From Linum tenue (lineage: Eukaryota; Streptophyta; Magnoliopsida; Malpighiales; Linaceae): DNA of 64,000 bases. Each line of letters opens with the position of its first letter. Position 1 is the stretch's first letter. Shown one piece after another: positions 1 through 11,472 of the stretch. The DNA lies in contig CAMGYJ010000004.1 of NCBI GenBank assembly GCA_946122785.1, forward strand, positions 10,128,150 to 10,192,149, written 5' to 3'. Both the position numbers and the translations under genes were made by a program. The notes below the pieces were generated by a model that did not search any database, was not told the origin of the DNA, and saw only the letters and a list, made by a program, of their open reading frames with translations.

Positions 1-325
1 TTTCCACCAGCTGCTCTAGTCATTTTTTCAAGTGAACAAACCTCATATTTCTATTAGTCTTTTACGTTGTAGACTTTTAGACATTTAGGTTTCATTGTTT
101 GTTTTCTTTAGACAAGAATCATTGGAGCTAGAATTTCTAGGCTAAATTAGATTTGTGATTTGAATATGTTCATCTTACCTATTTTTCTAATTACACATAA
201 TTTTATTATAAAATAACACCAAACCGAATTACTAAAATCGACAAACTCAAAAAGAGTATACTAACTTCGGATCTTGAGGAGGGTTGGGCTGTGGCCCGGG
301 GTGGCCACCCCTGGATCCACCACTG
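1..325. repeat. hAT-like non-autonomous repeat, right-end copy 1
   Basis: Non-coding. About 250 bp resembles 44480-44698: the same order of blocks (a TTTACGTT..TAGACTTT block, an ATCATTGGAG block, an AATTACACATAAT block) and the same type of right end, GGATCCACCACTG here and AGATCCGCCGTTG there, each followed by TATCTG. Ends of the form CAG(T/C)GGTGGATC are common in plant hAT MITEs. The left end lies outside the window, so no TSD can be checked. Confidence 0.45.
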
Positions 326-839
326 TATCTGGAAGACTAGAAAGTCAAGTTGGGCGCCTGAGAAAAGGTGAAATATTGTAATTTCTCGATTGATTTTGCT
401 CTTTCTCCATTGTTGTTTCTTTTGTAACTTTTTTTTTATCTAAGATGTATGTTTGCTTATCTTTGTTGATATTAGGGGTTGTCGTCAAGCCCTAGCTCAA
501 CCACTCCAACAGCTAATAAACACATATTTCTCGAGAAAATGGAGGATGAGAAACACTTGCATGTCTAGGGGGTGATGAAGATAAGTTATTCAACATTGCA
601 ATTTTGATAAGCAACTCGGTAGAACTCATTATTATTAAAATATATTTTGTGATTGGTCTAATAGAGTTTATTATATCTTGTAATACTTTTAGTTACAAAT
701 TCCTGTGTTTCTAGTTTTTGTCTGCGAAAGATATATACGTGACAACATTGTTATCACATACAATATAAATTTGTGATGACTATATGCTTCTCGCAAAATT
801 TACTTCTAATAATGAATTATATTAGCACTAATGTATACT
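326..839. other. AT-rich intergenic sequence, no gene seen
   Basis: No open frame of useful length and no recognisable repeat end. Stop codons are frequent in all frames. Confidence 0.5.
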
Positions 840-1400
840 ATTTCTTACAATCCACAATCGTCATTGGTATTTCGTACTTTGCAAAAATATTTGTCACAAA
901 AATATTCTTTTGGTGACAAATGCACAATTGTTTGTCACCACCGTTGTTGCGGTAATAACACTAATTTTGCTTAAAAAGCATGATATTGTGACCACAATAC
1001 TATCAAAAAAGCCTCATTTTGCTATACAAAGACTGCCGAAAAGGTGACGCATTTGTGACGACTAAACTGTTAACAATTGAAATACACTTAATGGTGGAAA
1101 AAGTCATCACAAATGTGTTGTATTTGCTACAAGCAAAAGTTGTCACGATTGAATACAACTTATATGACAATAAAAAGGGTCACAAATAAAGCATATATAT
1201 GTTGGGTATACTTATTGAAAAGTGTTGCATAAATTATTAAGGTGTTGCCTAAATTGATGTTGCATTAGGGGTATACATATGCAACACATAATTTTGTTGT
1301 TGCAAAAAGGTAAAAAAGTGTTGCATATTGCATATACAACACTTTCGACACTTCTTGCAACACATTACAAGTGTTGGCAAAGACCACTTTTTCCTTAGTG
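840..1400. mobile_element. CACTA-like transposon end (relic)
   Basis: The right border reads CTTTTTCCTTAGTG, the reverse complement of a CACTAAGGAAAAAG terminus, close to the usual plant CACTA end. Inside are many short subterminal-type repeats on both strands (GTGTTGC, TTTGTGACGA, TTGTCAC), typical of CACTA ends. It interrupts the C1 gag frame exactly at this border. No convincing left end or 3-bp TSD was found, so the left limit is approximate. Confidence 0.4.
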
Positions 1401-1521
1401 GGAGGATACCTTTCTCTGTGACATAGGCTGCAGCAGAAGAAAAAAAAAAAGATTGACCTCTTGGAGCATTCATCAAGCTCATTAGTTTGTCATAGCCAGC
1501 TCGAGTGAGTTTAACCTCATT

Positions 1522-1552
<31 letters not shown>

Positions 1553-2540
1553 CTGACCACATTGACTGCATGTTTGCTTCTTGGAGATACATAAGATGCA
1601 TTCCTTGGAATAAAATTTGGTGGATAGCCATGTTTCTGGAAACATCTTTCTTCTTTGTGTCCTCTTCGTTTGCAAAATGTGCAGTTGAGTGTAGGACTAG
1701 TTGTTGAAGTGTATGGCTTGGTCACACCAAGAGGCCAACCATGCTTCTGGAAACATATGACTTAGCTTCAGTATGGCCTTCTCTTTTGCAGAATGTGCAG
1801 TATGGAGGTTTGTTGTTAGAAGTAGTCCTTCTGTTTCCAGTTTCAAAGCCTATTACTAAAGTTTCATATTGCACAGTGTCAACCTGTTTCCTAGACCGAG
1901 TACCATATAACTGTCTTTCATGCTAAAGCATTCTCTGAAAAAAATCTATTGATGTTTGGTAGAGCATCTCCAAACAACCCTTGCGCCCTTACCCCAACAA
2001 AATTTTCATTTAAGCATCGTAGAAACTTGATAACATAGCTAGTCTTTTGGTATTGAAGAACTCTGATCATAGCAACACAAGTATTGTGACTAGTGAGGGT
2101 ACAGGCACAAGGCAAAAGAAGTTGGTAGTTCTCTAATTCATCTCTAAGTGCGATAATACGACCATAGTACTCTGTTACGGTTTGGTTACCTTGTTGGAGG
2201 GTGGAAAATGCTTCTTCAAGCTCAGCAATGCGAATAAGATCCCCTGAATCATAACGAGTTTGAAGACATTGCCAGGCTGCAACAACTATTTTGCTTCAGA
2301 GAATGGTTTTCCTGATTTCAGATGATGTTGCTTGCTGAAGCCAGCTGAGGATCATCACATTGTTGCGCGTCCAAGCGCCATGACGAGCATCTGTTGCTGC
2401 TGGTTTTGGTATAGTACCATTGATAAAACCAATTTTGTTTTTGGCAGCAAGGGCATTTAATATTGCCCTGCTCCAATCGTTGTAATTGGTCGGAGTGAGG
2501 AGTTCACCTACAAGGAGAGAACCAGGCTGCTCAGAGCCAT
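1401..2540 (-). pseudogene. Ty1/copia gag relic (element C1)
   Basis: Remnant of a copia-type Gag read on the minus strand. N-terminal part (about 2500-2120) has the LLTPTNYNDWSRAI block and later the TRYDSGDLIRIAELEEAF block of the plant retrotransposon Gag (UBN2/gag_3-type) domain. The C-terminal part carries a CCHC knuckle, CTFCKRRGHKEERC, followed by FQKHGYPP. A second, broken copy of the knuckle (CTFCKREGH) lies just before it at about 1740-1810, so the knuckle region looks tandemly duplicated. A (GAA)n run at about 1524-1549 encodes poly-Ser. Several frameshifts and stops (for example just after the start and near 2290 and 1925) make it non-functional. A CACTA-like end cuts it at 1400. 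No pol was seen. Confidence 0.75.
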
Positions 2541-2578
2541 GGAGGAAGAAGAAGTGTGATGGCTAGGGTTCCATGAGA

Positions 2579-2591
2579 GGCTATGATACCA
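2579..2591 (-). other. C1 primer-binding site (initiator tRNA-Met type)
   Basis: Minus-strand TGGTATCATAGCC differs by one base from the standard copia site TGGTATCAGAGCC. It lies about 40 bp upstream of the gag start, as expected. Confidence 0.6.
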
Positions 2592-2812
2592 TAACAAAGA
2601 CGTAGAAAAGAGAGACTGAAACCCTAAGAACTTGTGTGTTTCATTCCATCATCTGCCTCTTATAGGCTGTAAAATCCAAGTGAAGACAAACACCATTACA
2701 ACTCTTGTTTGATAGCTTGGAATAGAAACTACAAAACCTTGCAACAAAAGGAAAAACAGAACAAAAAAGGAAGGAAGGAAAACAGTGGTGTTCTAGTTTT
2801 CTCTTGGCCATC
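2592..2812 (-). repeat. C1 5' LTR remnant, cut by A1
   Basis: Sequence directly upstream of the C1 primer-binding site, with a TATA-like TATAAGAG at about 2657-2664 (minus strand). It is cut at 2813 by the 3' LTR of A1, so A1 inserted into this LTR. The remaining part should lie beyond A1's lost 5' end and was not found. Confidence 0.5.
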
Positions 2813-3509
2813 TGACACGCTAAAACACAACACCAAACTGCGACCAAGTGTAATCGCAGTCCGGAAATGCATAATAGTGGCAAGTTCTATTTATCAACTC
2901 GGGGTCTAGATCTACTACGTACTCCGTGATTATCTATTATCTAGCAGACTAAGTTGAGTGAATGTGATTTTAAGCTAAAGCAGTAAGAAAGCAGGAAATG
3001 GTTCGAAGTTCTTAAGCAGGGGAAGAGTCACTCGGGAATGAATCCCCCTAGCTCCTTTGTTAGGTCAAAGTTGTGATTACCTTTGGTTGATTTACTGTTG
3101 ATTAAACTGCGGAAGATCCGACAGTAGCTTGGAATCTCTTAAGTTGACCAAGCCCTCTTAGAAAGACTACCCGGCAGACGACTAGTCTTCATAGGGATAG
3201 AACGCCGAGGCAGTTAACACAGAATTCCACTAATTGAATTGGATTCCAGTACAAAGTAGTGAATCGAATAACTCTTGTATAATCAATTCACTACTACCGA
3301 TTGAAGGAGCTCTAACAACCTAATCAGATTTTATCTATCTCAGGTTGGAACAGAAATCAATAAAAGATGATCAGGCTTCAATTGACTCAATCAAAACACA
3401 CCAATCGGTTATAATCAAGCATTATCACAATCCAAACATCATTACAATCGATATCCCTAACACATGGAACTAGGGTTCTTCATACCCAAGTTAGAGACAG
3501 TTCTACTCC

Positions 3510-3546
<37 letters not shown>

Positions 3547-4231
3547 GAATACAAAGCAGCCATACTCATCATGATGGGAAGAATCTACTCTAGGATGATA
3601 ATCTTCACTCCAAGGATGAAATCCAAGCTTGATTGATGAAACCCAGCTCCAAAATTACATCTAGGGTGTGTTCTTTGCACTTTCTCTCTCTAGGACTCTG
3701 TTTCTAGCTCTTAAAATCGACACTCCCTTCAAAAGACCCAAAATTGAGTTAAAACCCAAAATTCCCCGACTGCACGGCCAGGCCACACGGCCGTGTAGAA
3801 TTTCCAGCTGCCCGTGTGGAGCTATAAAACGATGAGTTTCACTTATGTGCCTTAATGCACACTACACAGCCAGAACCGCACGGCCGTGTAAAATCTTGGC
3901 CAGCCCGTGTGAGCTCTGTTGGATTTCCACATGGCCAAAAAGGATCCTTTACACGGCCAGTGTCGTTTGCCCGGGCAAAAGGGTTCCACACGGCCACGTC
4001 ACACGGCCGTGTGGTTTTTAGGTCTGGCCGTGTGGTTTTCCAGCTTTCCTTCAATCGTTCCAACTTCCTCCAATCGACCCCGAACTCGTGCCCGAACCTT
4101 CCTTCACGTACTAGGACCTGAAATATCACAAACACGAACAACCTAGCGTGAAATCGGCCTAAAACACAAGAGATGACACTCAAACGGTTGAGAAATGGTG
4201 GACAAAAACATGTGTATATATCAAGTCATCA
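2813..4231 (-). repeat. A1 3' LTR (1419 bp)
   Basis: Minus-strand start TGATGACTTGATATATAC follows the PPT; the end GTTTTAGCGTGTCA aligns with the ends of the A2 and A3 LTRs. Blocks shared with A2/A3 include the CACGCTAGGTTG..CAGGTCCTAGTACGTG block and the GAGTGACTC..AGGGGGA block near the 3' end. The next five bases would be one TSD copy (CCATC on the plus strand, 2808-2812), but the partner is lost. A (GA)n microsatellite lies at about 3515-3542. Confidence 0.8.
3775..4050 (-). promoter_or_regulatory. A1 LTR palindromic array (ACACGGCCGTGT)
   Basis: The 12-bp palindrome ACACGGCCGTGT occurs at 3785-3796 and 4001-4012, with a one-mismatch copy at 3878-3889. Between them are at least seven half-sites (ACACGGCC or GGCCGTGT types). 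On the element's sense strand the array precedes TATA-like stretches, so it sits in U3. The same motif recurs in A1's internal array at 25690-25910. A regulatory role is inferred. Confidence 0.5.
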
Positions 4232-4272
4232 TATTCCCGCACACTTAACCGTTTTCTTGTCCCCAAGCAAAC
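4232..4272 (-). other. A1 polypurine tract with upstream stem-loop
   Basis: Minus strand: arm GTTTGCTTG, loop GGGA, arm CAAGAAAAC (one mismatch, 4251-4272), then GGTTAAGTGTGCGGGAATA directly before the LTR. It matches the A2 and A3 PPT regions. Confidence 0.7.
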
Positions 4273-4301
4273 CTGACTCAAACCAATGTAGCTCTCCAGA
4301 C

Positions 4302-5047
4302 TAGGGATGGCAATCAAACCCATGCCCACGGGTATCCGACCGCCCCCGATTCAGTCAACGCGGGGAATCCCCGCTTTGACTGGGTATGGGGCGGGTATGG
4401 GTAAAACCCGCAAAATGTTTGATGGGTATGGGGCGGGTATGGTTTTAGCCTCCCCCGCCCCATACCCATACCCATACCCGCCCCACCAGAATATTTGTTC
4501 ACATATAAAAAATACATGGATGAAATAGTAATCTATCAATGATAGTGAGGGTAAATAAAAAAATAATTAGTAGAAATGCAATTGAGTGGTCACCCAAATC
4601 AAAACCTAATTCATTTTCCTCAACTCTCTCCTCACTCTTTCACTTTTCCCTCGTGTTAGCAAGATTATATTAGTTAATTATTGCTTAGTATATGTATTAG
4701 AGTCAGATAAATAATGATTTGGATTACATTGTAGTACTCTATTTTATGGATTAAGGGAAATTTTAGGATAAAATGCTTTGAACCATATTAAGAATTATTG
4801 TCACTTTCCCGACTTCATGATATAATAGGTGCCTTTAATGTTATAATTGAAAATTTACTTGTAAAATTTTATGTATTGTAATGTTGGATGTATGGGGCGG
4901 GTATTACCCATGGGTACCCGAAACCCATGGGTATGGGGATGGGTTTGCAAAATCTTCCCCCGCATGGGTATGGGGCGGGTATGGGTTTGGATATTTGAAA
5001 GCGGGGATGGGGATGGTTTAAGCAAACCCCCCCCATTGCCATCCCTA
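4302..5047. mobile_element. hAT non-autonomous element (746 bp)
   Basis: Starts TAGGGATGGCAAT and ends ATTGCCATCCCTA, perfect 13-bp terminal inverted repeats (TIRs). It is flanked by the 8-bp TSD CTCCAGAC (4294-4301 and 5048-5055), diagnostic of hAT. Ends are rich in GGGTATGGGG-type repeats on both strands; the centre is AT-rich and non-coding. It sits in the A1 3' UTR. Confidence 0.9.
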
Positions 5048-5055
5048 CTCCAGAC

Positions 5056-6066
5056 CTCTATAGCAACATGCAACCCCGATTATCGGCAGAGGATTTTCTA
5101 GATCATTTAGCAACTTAAGAGGTCAACTGGTCTTCTAAGACGCCCCCAATCTCTCTCAATGCGAGTACTAGACTCAAGCTAGGATCATGAGAAGTAGTAG
5201 AACTGAGACAGTCAATTCATGGATAAGGAGACTCACACGAGTCAAAAACCAAGGACTCATTGTATCGGGTGCTCTTCTATTTCATTTCACTTGTTGGAAC
5301 CCTTTCTTCTTACTATTTATTCCTTTTTTTTACCTTGCTGGGGTTCCAACTGCAGTTTTATGCGCGATCTGCCCTTATTAGGTGAGCAAGAGCAATTTCT
5401 GTACATCTGTTGCTCGTTAGAGTACTTCTTTTAACTCCTATTACTCACTTCGTGTGGAGGGTCAATGAAATTAAGGGGGGTCGGAAGCTCTATCCGTGCC
5501 CTTAAAAACACATCCTCAAGTATGCAAACCGTTCAACGGGTGGAAATTTTACTTGTACTAGAGACAACTTAGCTTCACCTTGTAGGCCTACCCCACCAAG
5601 GATCACTAAAATCTCTTCCAAAATCCAATTTTGTGCAATGAACGTTGCCACACACGATGGGCTTATCCCATGTCTCAAGATTTCAAAGTTTACGACATGG
5701 AGGACCAACTTCCTTTTCATTTCAAATATGAGCACCTTTTTTCGATACACGAGTCCACTACACAACATACGAGGAGTCATCAATACCACATGCATCAATG
5801 GTCCTAAATCCACTAGTTCACAAAATCAACCAGCACAGCGGAGAGATGGATCGGAAAAATCTTATACTTCAACATCCTCCATAGTGCTACAACTACCTCC
5901 TTAGGTTGCATATCACCATAAAGACTGACAATTCAAAGCGTACTGAGCAGGATTTTGCAGGGAACAGTAAAAACACACAAAGGACTCAGTTCAAGCTCCT
6001 CACACACATGGAGCAAACAAGAAAAATCCAAAACACAAACACACTCGAATGGGTGACGAGTACAGA
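5056..6066 (-). other. A1 3' untranslated region
   Basis: Between the env-like stop and the PPT. The part next to the hAT element matches the A2 3' UTR at about 21900-22140 (for example the CTCATGATCCT/AGTACTCGC region and the ACAGAGGTCTGGAGAG block). Short open frames here have no recognisable product. Confidence 0.6.
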
Positions 6067-6507
6067 CTACTCGTCGCCGAGTTTGTCCAAGTCGATGTCG
6101 TCCATGAAAGCATCGTCACTGGTTGGCGGGGGTGGTAGTGGGGAATCCTCCCAAAGAGTCCTCCAGACTGGGGCTCGCCTGGTATCAGCTGGAGCAGGTG
6201 CTGTTGGACCTCCTGCATCCAACGAGCCCAGCCACGCTCCCTCTCAATGTGAGGAAGGATGACCCCCCAGATGGGCCTCCATACGGTCGAGGCGCTCAGC
6301 ATACGCAACCATCCGTGTGTTATACTCGGCCTGGTGGTCCGAGTACTTCTGCTGTAACTGGAGATGATGATCGAGGAGTTGCTGTTTCTGAAGATTCAGC
6401 TGCTGGAACTGGTTAGAGAAGTAGCCATGGGATGATAACGTAGAGCTGCCACCCCCATGCTCATAAGTGCTTTTGGTAAGGGGCGGTATGGTCGGCAGCA
6501 GCGTGGA
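6067..6507 (-). pseudogene. A1 env-like gene, 3' part
   Basis: C-terminal part of A1's env-like ORF, cut off from its 5' part (23612-24874) by A2. The minus-strand translation contains YSDHQAEYNTRMVAYAERL, aligning with the coiled-coil region YSAHQAEYRSRMTGVDERL of the intact A3 protein. After a frameshift comes an IERERGWARWM block (A3: IERERDRSRRLM), then an acidic tail MDDIDLDKLGDE ending at a TAG at 6067-6069. Confidence 0.75.
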
Positions 6508-7936
6508 TGATAGACCGTTAGTTACACATGTTTTTACCCCTGCTCTTACTCCGTTTGAGGTATTGATTCTCGTGTTTTAGGCCGATTTCACGCTAGGTTG
6601 TGCTTGTTTATGATATTTCAGGTCCTAGTACGTGAATGGAGGCTTGAGAGCGAGTTTGAGGTCGATTGGACGAGGATCGGACGCATGGCGAGGTTCTGAG
6701 GAAGTCGCACGGGCACACCCACAACCCGCACGGCCGTGCAAGTGACTAGTTTGGCCGTGCGGGATTGTGCGAGAGCACGCACGGGCAGAGCAGAAAACCC
6801 GCACGGCCGTGCAAGTGACCAGTTTGGCCGTGCGGGATTGTGCGAGAGCACGCACGGGCACAAGTGAAATCCGCACGGCCGTGCAAAGTGCAATCCTGGC
6901 CGTGCGAGATGGCTGAAGTTCGACTTAATGGTACGCCGCGTTTTGAGCCGCACGGCCAAAATGGTGATATGCACGGCCGTGCACCCTGGCCGTGCTAGTC
7001 GGGAAATTCTGGTTTTTAAGCGGATTCCGAGCCAAACAGAGGGGGATTCGAGTTTTTGAGAGACAGAGCGGTTCCTAGAGAGAGAAAGCGACGAACAAGA
7101 GCCTCCAAGTGCCCTAGCTTGATCTTCAACACCATTGGAGCTTGGCTTGAGCTTGGAGAAGTGCCGATTCAACGTCCAGGAGCAGAAATCCATCTTCACA
7201 GTATGATTTCCGCGTCTGATTCTGCTTTTGCTTCTTTCTCCATGGAGTAGTTCTCCCATTCATCTGGGTATGGGAAACCCTAGTTCTGTATGTTAGGTTT
7301 GATTGTATGAACCCAAGTATTGATTCTATGATATTGATTATATTCGATTGAGGTTTGAATGATTGAATGGCATGAATCCTGATCAAATTCCTGTTGTTTC
7401 TGCTTTAACCTAGAATGATAATATCTGCCTAGGTTGATAGAGTATCCTTAATCGAAGGTAGTGAATTGGTGACTTTAGTCGAGGAGCCAATTCACTATTC
7501 TGTACCGAATTCAATTCGGTAGTGGAGGTTTTGTTCATAGGGCCTCAATCTGTTTACTCCGGTGGAGGTTAGTCGCCCGCTGGAGACTCAGATTGAGAGG
7601 GTCTGAAGACCTTTAGTCGAGACTTCAGACTGTTTGAGAACCTTCCGCAGTATAACTATCATAGAAACTGAACTTGGTAATTACAATCCGGCTTAACTGC
7701 AGACTAGGGGGAACCATATCCGGGTGACCTCTCTTAACCTGAATACAACCGTTTAGTTGTTTTGTTTGCTTGTTAGTTTAGAACTTCACTTAAGTTCCAT
7801 TGCTAGATAATACGAATTCACTGAGTAGTCATCACATCTAGGACCCGGGTTAACAATTAAACCCAAACCCGCTATACTACGCTTTAGGAAGTGGTTACAC
7901 TTGGCCATTTTCTAGAGTGACAGTAGGAGTGAGTCA
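6508..7936 (+). repeat. A2 5' LTR (1429 bp)
   Basis: TGATAGACCG to GTGAGTCA. By eye it differs from the 3' LTR at about 14 positions within the first 884 bp and at none in the last 545 bp. A probable transcription start region with a GAGAGA tract follows the palindromic array near 7060. Confidence 0.93.
6690..7010 (+). promoter_or_regulatory. A2 LTR palindromic array (GCACGGCCGTGC)
   Basis: Perfect 12-bp palindrome GCACGGCCGTGC at 6728, 6801, 6873 and 6971, the first three spaced 72-73 bp as part of a larger tandem unit. Half-sites GGCCGTGCG and GCACGGG fill the gaps. A copy of the array is in the 3' LTR at about 22370-22680. It lies upstream of the TTTTTAAGCGG/GAGAGA start region. Function inferred from position. 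Confidence 0.5.
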
Positions 7937-8030
7937 GTGGACATCCACGGCATGAACATCCTCGGCGGCAGCATCCTCAGGAACTGCGGTCTGATCCTCC
8001 GCAGGGATGGGGGCATGAACATCCTCGGCG
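7937..8030 (+). other. Captured flank plus filler at the A2 5' LTR/gag junction
   Basis: Bases 7937-8013 are identical to 23612-23688, the A1 env-like sequence flanking A2's 3' LTR. Bases 8014-8030 repeat 17 bases of that same flank (CATGAACATCCTCGGCG, also at 7951-7967). At 8031 the sequence joins gag at a point equal to about codon 35 of the A3 gag. This replaces the primer site, leader and gag start. See findings. Confidence 0.9.
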
Positions 8031-10072
8031 CAGAGACGGCCAATTGAGCACCGAGTCCGATGACGAGTACGAGATGGAAGGAGATCAGAACCCACCTCCG
8101 CAGAACCAGTTCGTGGGGAACGACCCCAATCCCCAGGCAGCTGGGGTCCATCATCATCCACCACCACCGGGTCCCACCTTGGAGTATTACTACACTCCGC
8201 GGATTGCTGACATCCGCCCGGTCATCCTCTATCCGCCGATTCCAGCAAACAACTTCGAGATCAAGCCATGCTGGATTCAACTCATTACATCTTCTATCCA
8301 GTTCCATGGCTTGAAGGATGAGGAAGCCCGGGTACATCTTTCCCGTTTTCTGCAGCTGACGAACGGGTTCAAGCTGAACGGTGTCCCGGATGACGCAATC
8401 CGCCTTCACCTCTTCCCCCATTCTCTGGCGGGGAATGCTAAGAAGTGGTTGGAGACCCAGCCCCCATTGTCCATCACTTCTTGGGACGATCTGGCTGACA
8501 AGTTCGTGCACCGGTACTATCCGGCATCGAAGACTACAGAGATTCAGCGGGAGATCACTCACTTCCGCCAAGAGCCAGATGAGTCGCTTCGTGATGCATG
8601 GGAGCAGTACATGGGATACTTCTGGCAGTGTCCCCATCATGGTTTCAGCGATGCTTTCACAGTGGGGAACTTCTACAGCGCCCTCACTCCAGACAGCCAG
8701 AGGGTGATCGAGTCTCTCTGCCCAGGAGGGGATATCCTCACTAAGACTCCACCCGAGCTGAACCAGATGATCAGTACCTTGGCTGCCCGAGATCATTCTT
8801 GGGGGCAGAACAACAGAGGCAGAAATACCCGGGACCGGGGTGTGCATGCTATGGAGGCCAGGTCCGGATTAGAGCAGCAGGTGGCTGAGTTGGTGCAGAC
8901 ATTGAAGCAGCCTAACAGTCTCCTTCCGGGCCGAGGTGTAGCTACGCCTCCAGTAGCCCAGTGTCAGTGGTGTGAGAGCCCGAACCACCTGGTGGAGGAT
9001 TGTCAGTCTATGAGGGAGTCCTCTACTCCCCAAGAGCAGGTGGCCTTCATCGCCAATGCTCGGCGCCTCGACCCATACAGCAACACCTACAATGAATGAT
9101 GGCGCCAGCATCCCAACTTCGCCTGGAGCAGCAACACCAACAAACCACCTGGTTTCCCAGCACCAGCAGGTGGTTTTCAGCAGAGGCAGCCCTTCCAGGA
9201 TAGGCAGGGGCCACCACCACAGCAGCAGCCCTACCAGCCTAGGCAAGGGCAGCCAATCCAGTAGCCCCAGGGCCAGTTTGCTCAGCCTCCAGCAGCCGCA
9301 GCTCCAGATAATCAGATGGATGATCTGAAGAACATTTTGCAGGCATTCATGACCACCAGTCAGGCGAATTTCACGAGGATGGATCAGACCATAGCCTCAC
9401 TGGAGGCAGGTCAGAGGAACCTGGAGGCAGGCCAGAGAAACTAGGTGCCATTCTGCAAGATCTACAACACCAAGTCGGTGCCCTAGCGCGCCAACTTACT
9501 GCCCGGGCCCAGGGGACTCTACCTGCCACCACCATCCCCAATCCACGGGACCCGCATGAGACCGCACATGCCATTTTCACCCTGAGCGGCAGGCCTACAT
9601 CAGCTGATCCTGCCCCGACCAGGCAGGAGGAACCACTACCTGCTTCAGCACTTCCAGCCGGTGATGCAGAAGTGCGGGTGAAGAAGGAAGCCCCTGCTCC
9701 CAAGCCACAACTAGTGGTTAAGGAGCATGTGCCCCAGCTTTCCTTCCCCACTCGCCTCCATAAAGATAAGCTGGAGACTGAGTTTGCCAATTTTATGGCA
9801 ATTTTGAAGCAGCTCAACATCAGCGTACCATTTGTGGAGGCACTGTCGAAGATGCCCAAGTACGCGAAGTTCATGAAAGATCTCCTCACCAACAAGAAGA
9901 AACTTGGGGATCTCTCGACAGTGCTGCTGAGCGAGGAATGTTCTGCTATCCTGCAGAACAAGCTGCCCGAAAAGCGCAAGGATCCAGGGAGTTTTACTAT
10001 CCCTCTTACTATTGGCAGCATGCATGTAGGAAAGTCCTTGGCGGACCTAGGAGCTAGCATCAATGTCATGCC
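8031..10072 (+). pseudogene. A2 gag-protease, 5' part
   Basis: Homologous to the intact A3 gag-pro almost residue for residue: the GWIQLITSS-type gag core (A2 has CWIQLITSS), a zinc knuckle CQWCESPNHLVEDC (C-x2-C-x4-H-x4-C), a Gln/Pro-rich linker, and the start of the protease (DLGASINVM). The start is lost. A TGA replaces a Gly codon after NTYNE (about 9098), a TAG follows at about 9262, and the frame shifts near 9440. A3 is inserted right after the INVM codons; the gene resumes at 20183. Confidence 0.88.
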
Positions 10073-11431
10073 TGACTCACTCCTACTGTCACCCTAGAAA
10101 ATGGCCAAGTATAACCACTTCCTAAAGCGTAGTATAGCGGGTCGGGTTTTAATGTCAACCCGGGTCCTAGATGTGATGACTACTCAGTGAAGTCTTGTTA
10201 TTTAGCGGTGAACTTTTAGTGGAACTCAAGCAAACAAAACACAAAGCAAGTAAACGGTTTGTTGTCAAGTCAAGAGAGGTCACCCGGATATGGTTCCCCC
10301 TAGACTGCAGTTAAGTCGGATTGTAATTACCAAGTTCAGTTTTTATGAAAGTTATACTGCGGAAGGTTCTCAATTAGCCTGAAGTCTCGACTAAAGGTCT
10401 CCAGACCCTCTCAATCTGAGTCTCTAGCGGGCGACTAACCTCCACCGGAGTAAACAGATTGAGGCCCTAATGAACCAAACCTCCACTACCGAATTAACTT
10501 CGGTACAGAACAGCGAATTGGCTCCTCGACTAAAGTCACCAATTCGCCACCTTCGATTAAGGGTACTCTATCAACCTAGGCAGATATCCTCATTCTAGGT
10601 CAAAGCAGAAACAACAGGAATTTGATCAGGATTCAAGTCATTCAATCATTCAAACCTCAATCGAATATAATCAATTCACAAACTCTGTACTTGGGTTCAT
10701 ACAATCAGACCTAGCATACAAATCTAGGGTTCTCCATACCCAGATGAATGGGGAAACTACTCCATAGAGAAAGAAGCAAAAGCAGATTCAGACGCGGAAA
10801 TCATACTGTGAAGTTGGATTCCTGCTCCTGGACGTTTAATCGCACTTCTCCAAGCTCAAGACGGGCTCCAATGGTGTTGAAGATCGATCTATGGCGCTTG
10901 GGAACTCTGGTTCGTCGCTTTCTCTCTCTAGGAATCGATTTCTCTCTCAAAAACTCGGAACCCTTTGAAAATTGGCCTTCTTCCTCTTTTATCAGCTGAC
11001 CCCGCGATACCCGGTCGAAATACCCGGTCGAGTATTTTATGGTTCGACCGGGTATTGTCGAAACGCGCCGTTCCACTAAAGGGGAAAATCCCCGGTCTAC
11101 CACCAAAATCCCCGACCGGGGATTTATCGCCATCGCCCGGGCCCCCTTCTGTTTCTCACGGGTGCCCGAAGGAGGAAATACCCGGTCGAGGCCAGAATAT
11201 ACCCGGTCGGGTATTTCTTCCTTTGACCGGGTATTTTGGTCCAGCAGCATCCTTTGTCCAATCTTCGCTCCTTTCGATCCGGAACTCGTTCCTTCGCCTC
11301 GATTCCAATGCCAGGACCTGAAATATGACATAAACACACAACCTAGCGTAAAATCGGCTTAAAATACGAGATTCCTCATCACAAACGACTTCAGAATAGG
11401 GGTGAAAACATATATAATTATCGGTCTATCA
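10073..11431 (-). repeat. A3 3' LTR (1359 bp)
   Basis: Minus-strand TGATAGACCG to GTGAGTCA. It carries about 22 bp near 11277 that the 5' LTR lacks; the segment is bounded by TCCTT-type direct repeats, consistent with a slippage deletion in the other copy. A TATA-like TGATAAAAGAGG (minus strand) lies at about 10992-11003. Confidence 0.93.
10995..11250 (-). promoter_or_regulatory. A3 LTR palindromic array (ATACCCGGTCGGGTAT)
   Basis: Repeats of ACCCGGTCGGG-type inverted repeats, the best copies extending to 8-bp arms around a central GT. Variants include TCCCCGACCGGGGA and GACCGGGTATT. A shared ACGCGCCGTTCCA spacer also occurs, slightly changed, in A3's internal array and A2's LTR. The 5' LTR copy is at about 19770-20010. 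The array is directly upstream of TGATAAAAGAGG on the sense strand. Confidence 0.5.
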
Positions 11432-11472
11432 AACTCCCCCACACTTAACCGTTTGCTTGTCCCCAAGCAAAC
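11432..11472 (-). other. A3 polypurine tract with upstream stem-loop
   Basis: Minus strand: perfect stem GTTTGCTTG / CAAGCAAAC with loop GGGA (11451-11472), then GGTTAAGTGTGGGGGAGTT abutting the LTR. Confidence 0.85.

Noticed and set aside
3839..4183. Open frames across the ACGGCCGT arrays (also 6618-7259, 22293-22934, 25348-25905) as genes
   Set aside because: They lie in LTRs or spacers, on both strands of palindromic repeats poor in stop codons; their translations are repeats of the motif.
10801..11337. Open frames across the ACCCGGTCGGGT arrays (also 19573-20088, 15119-15709) as genes
   Set aside because: Same reason: palindromic GC-rich LTR or spacer sequence without protein features.
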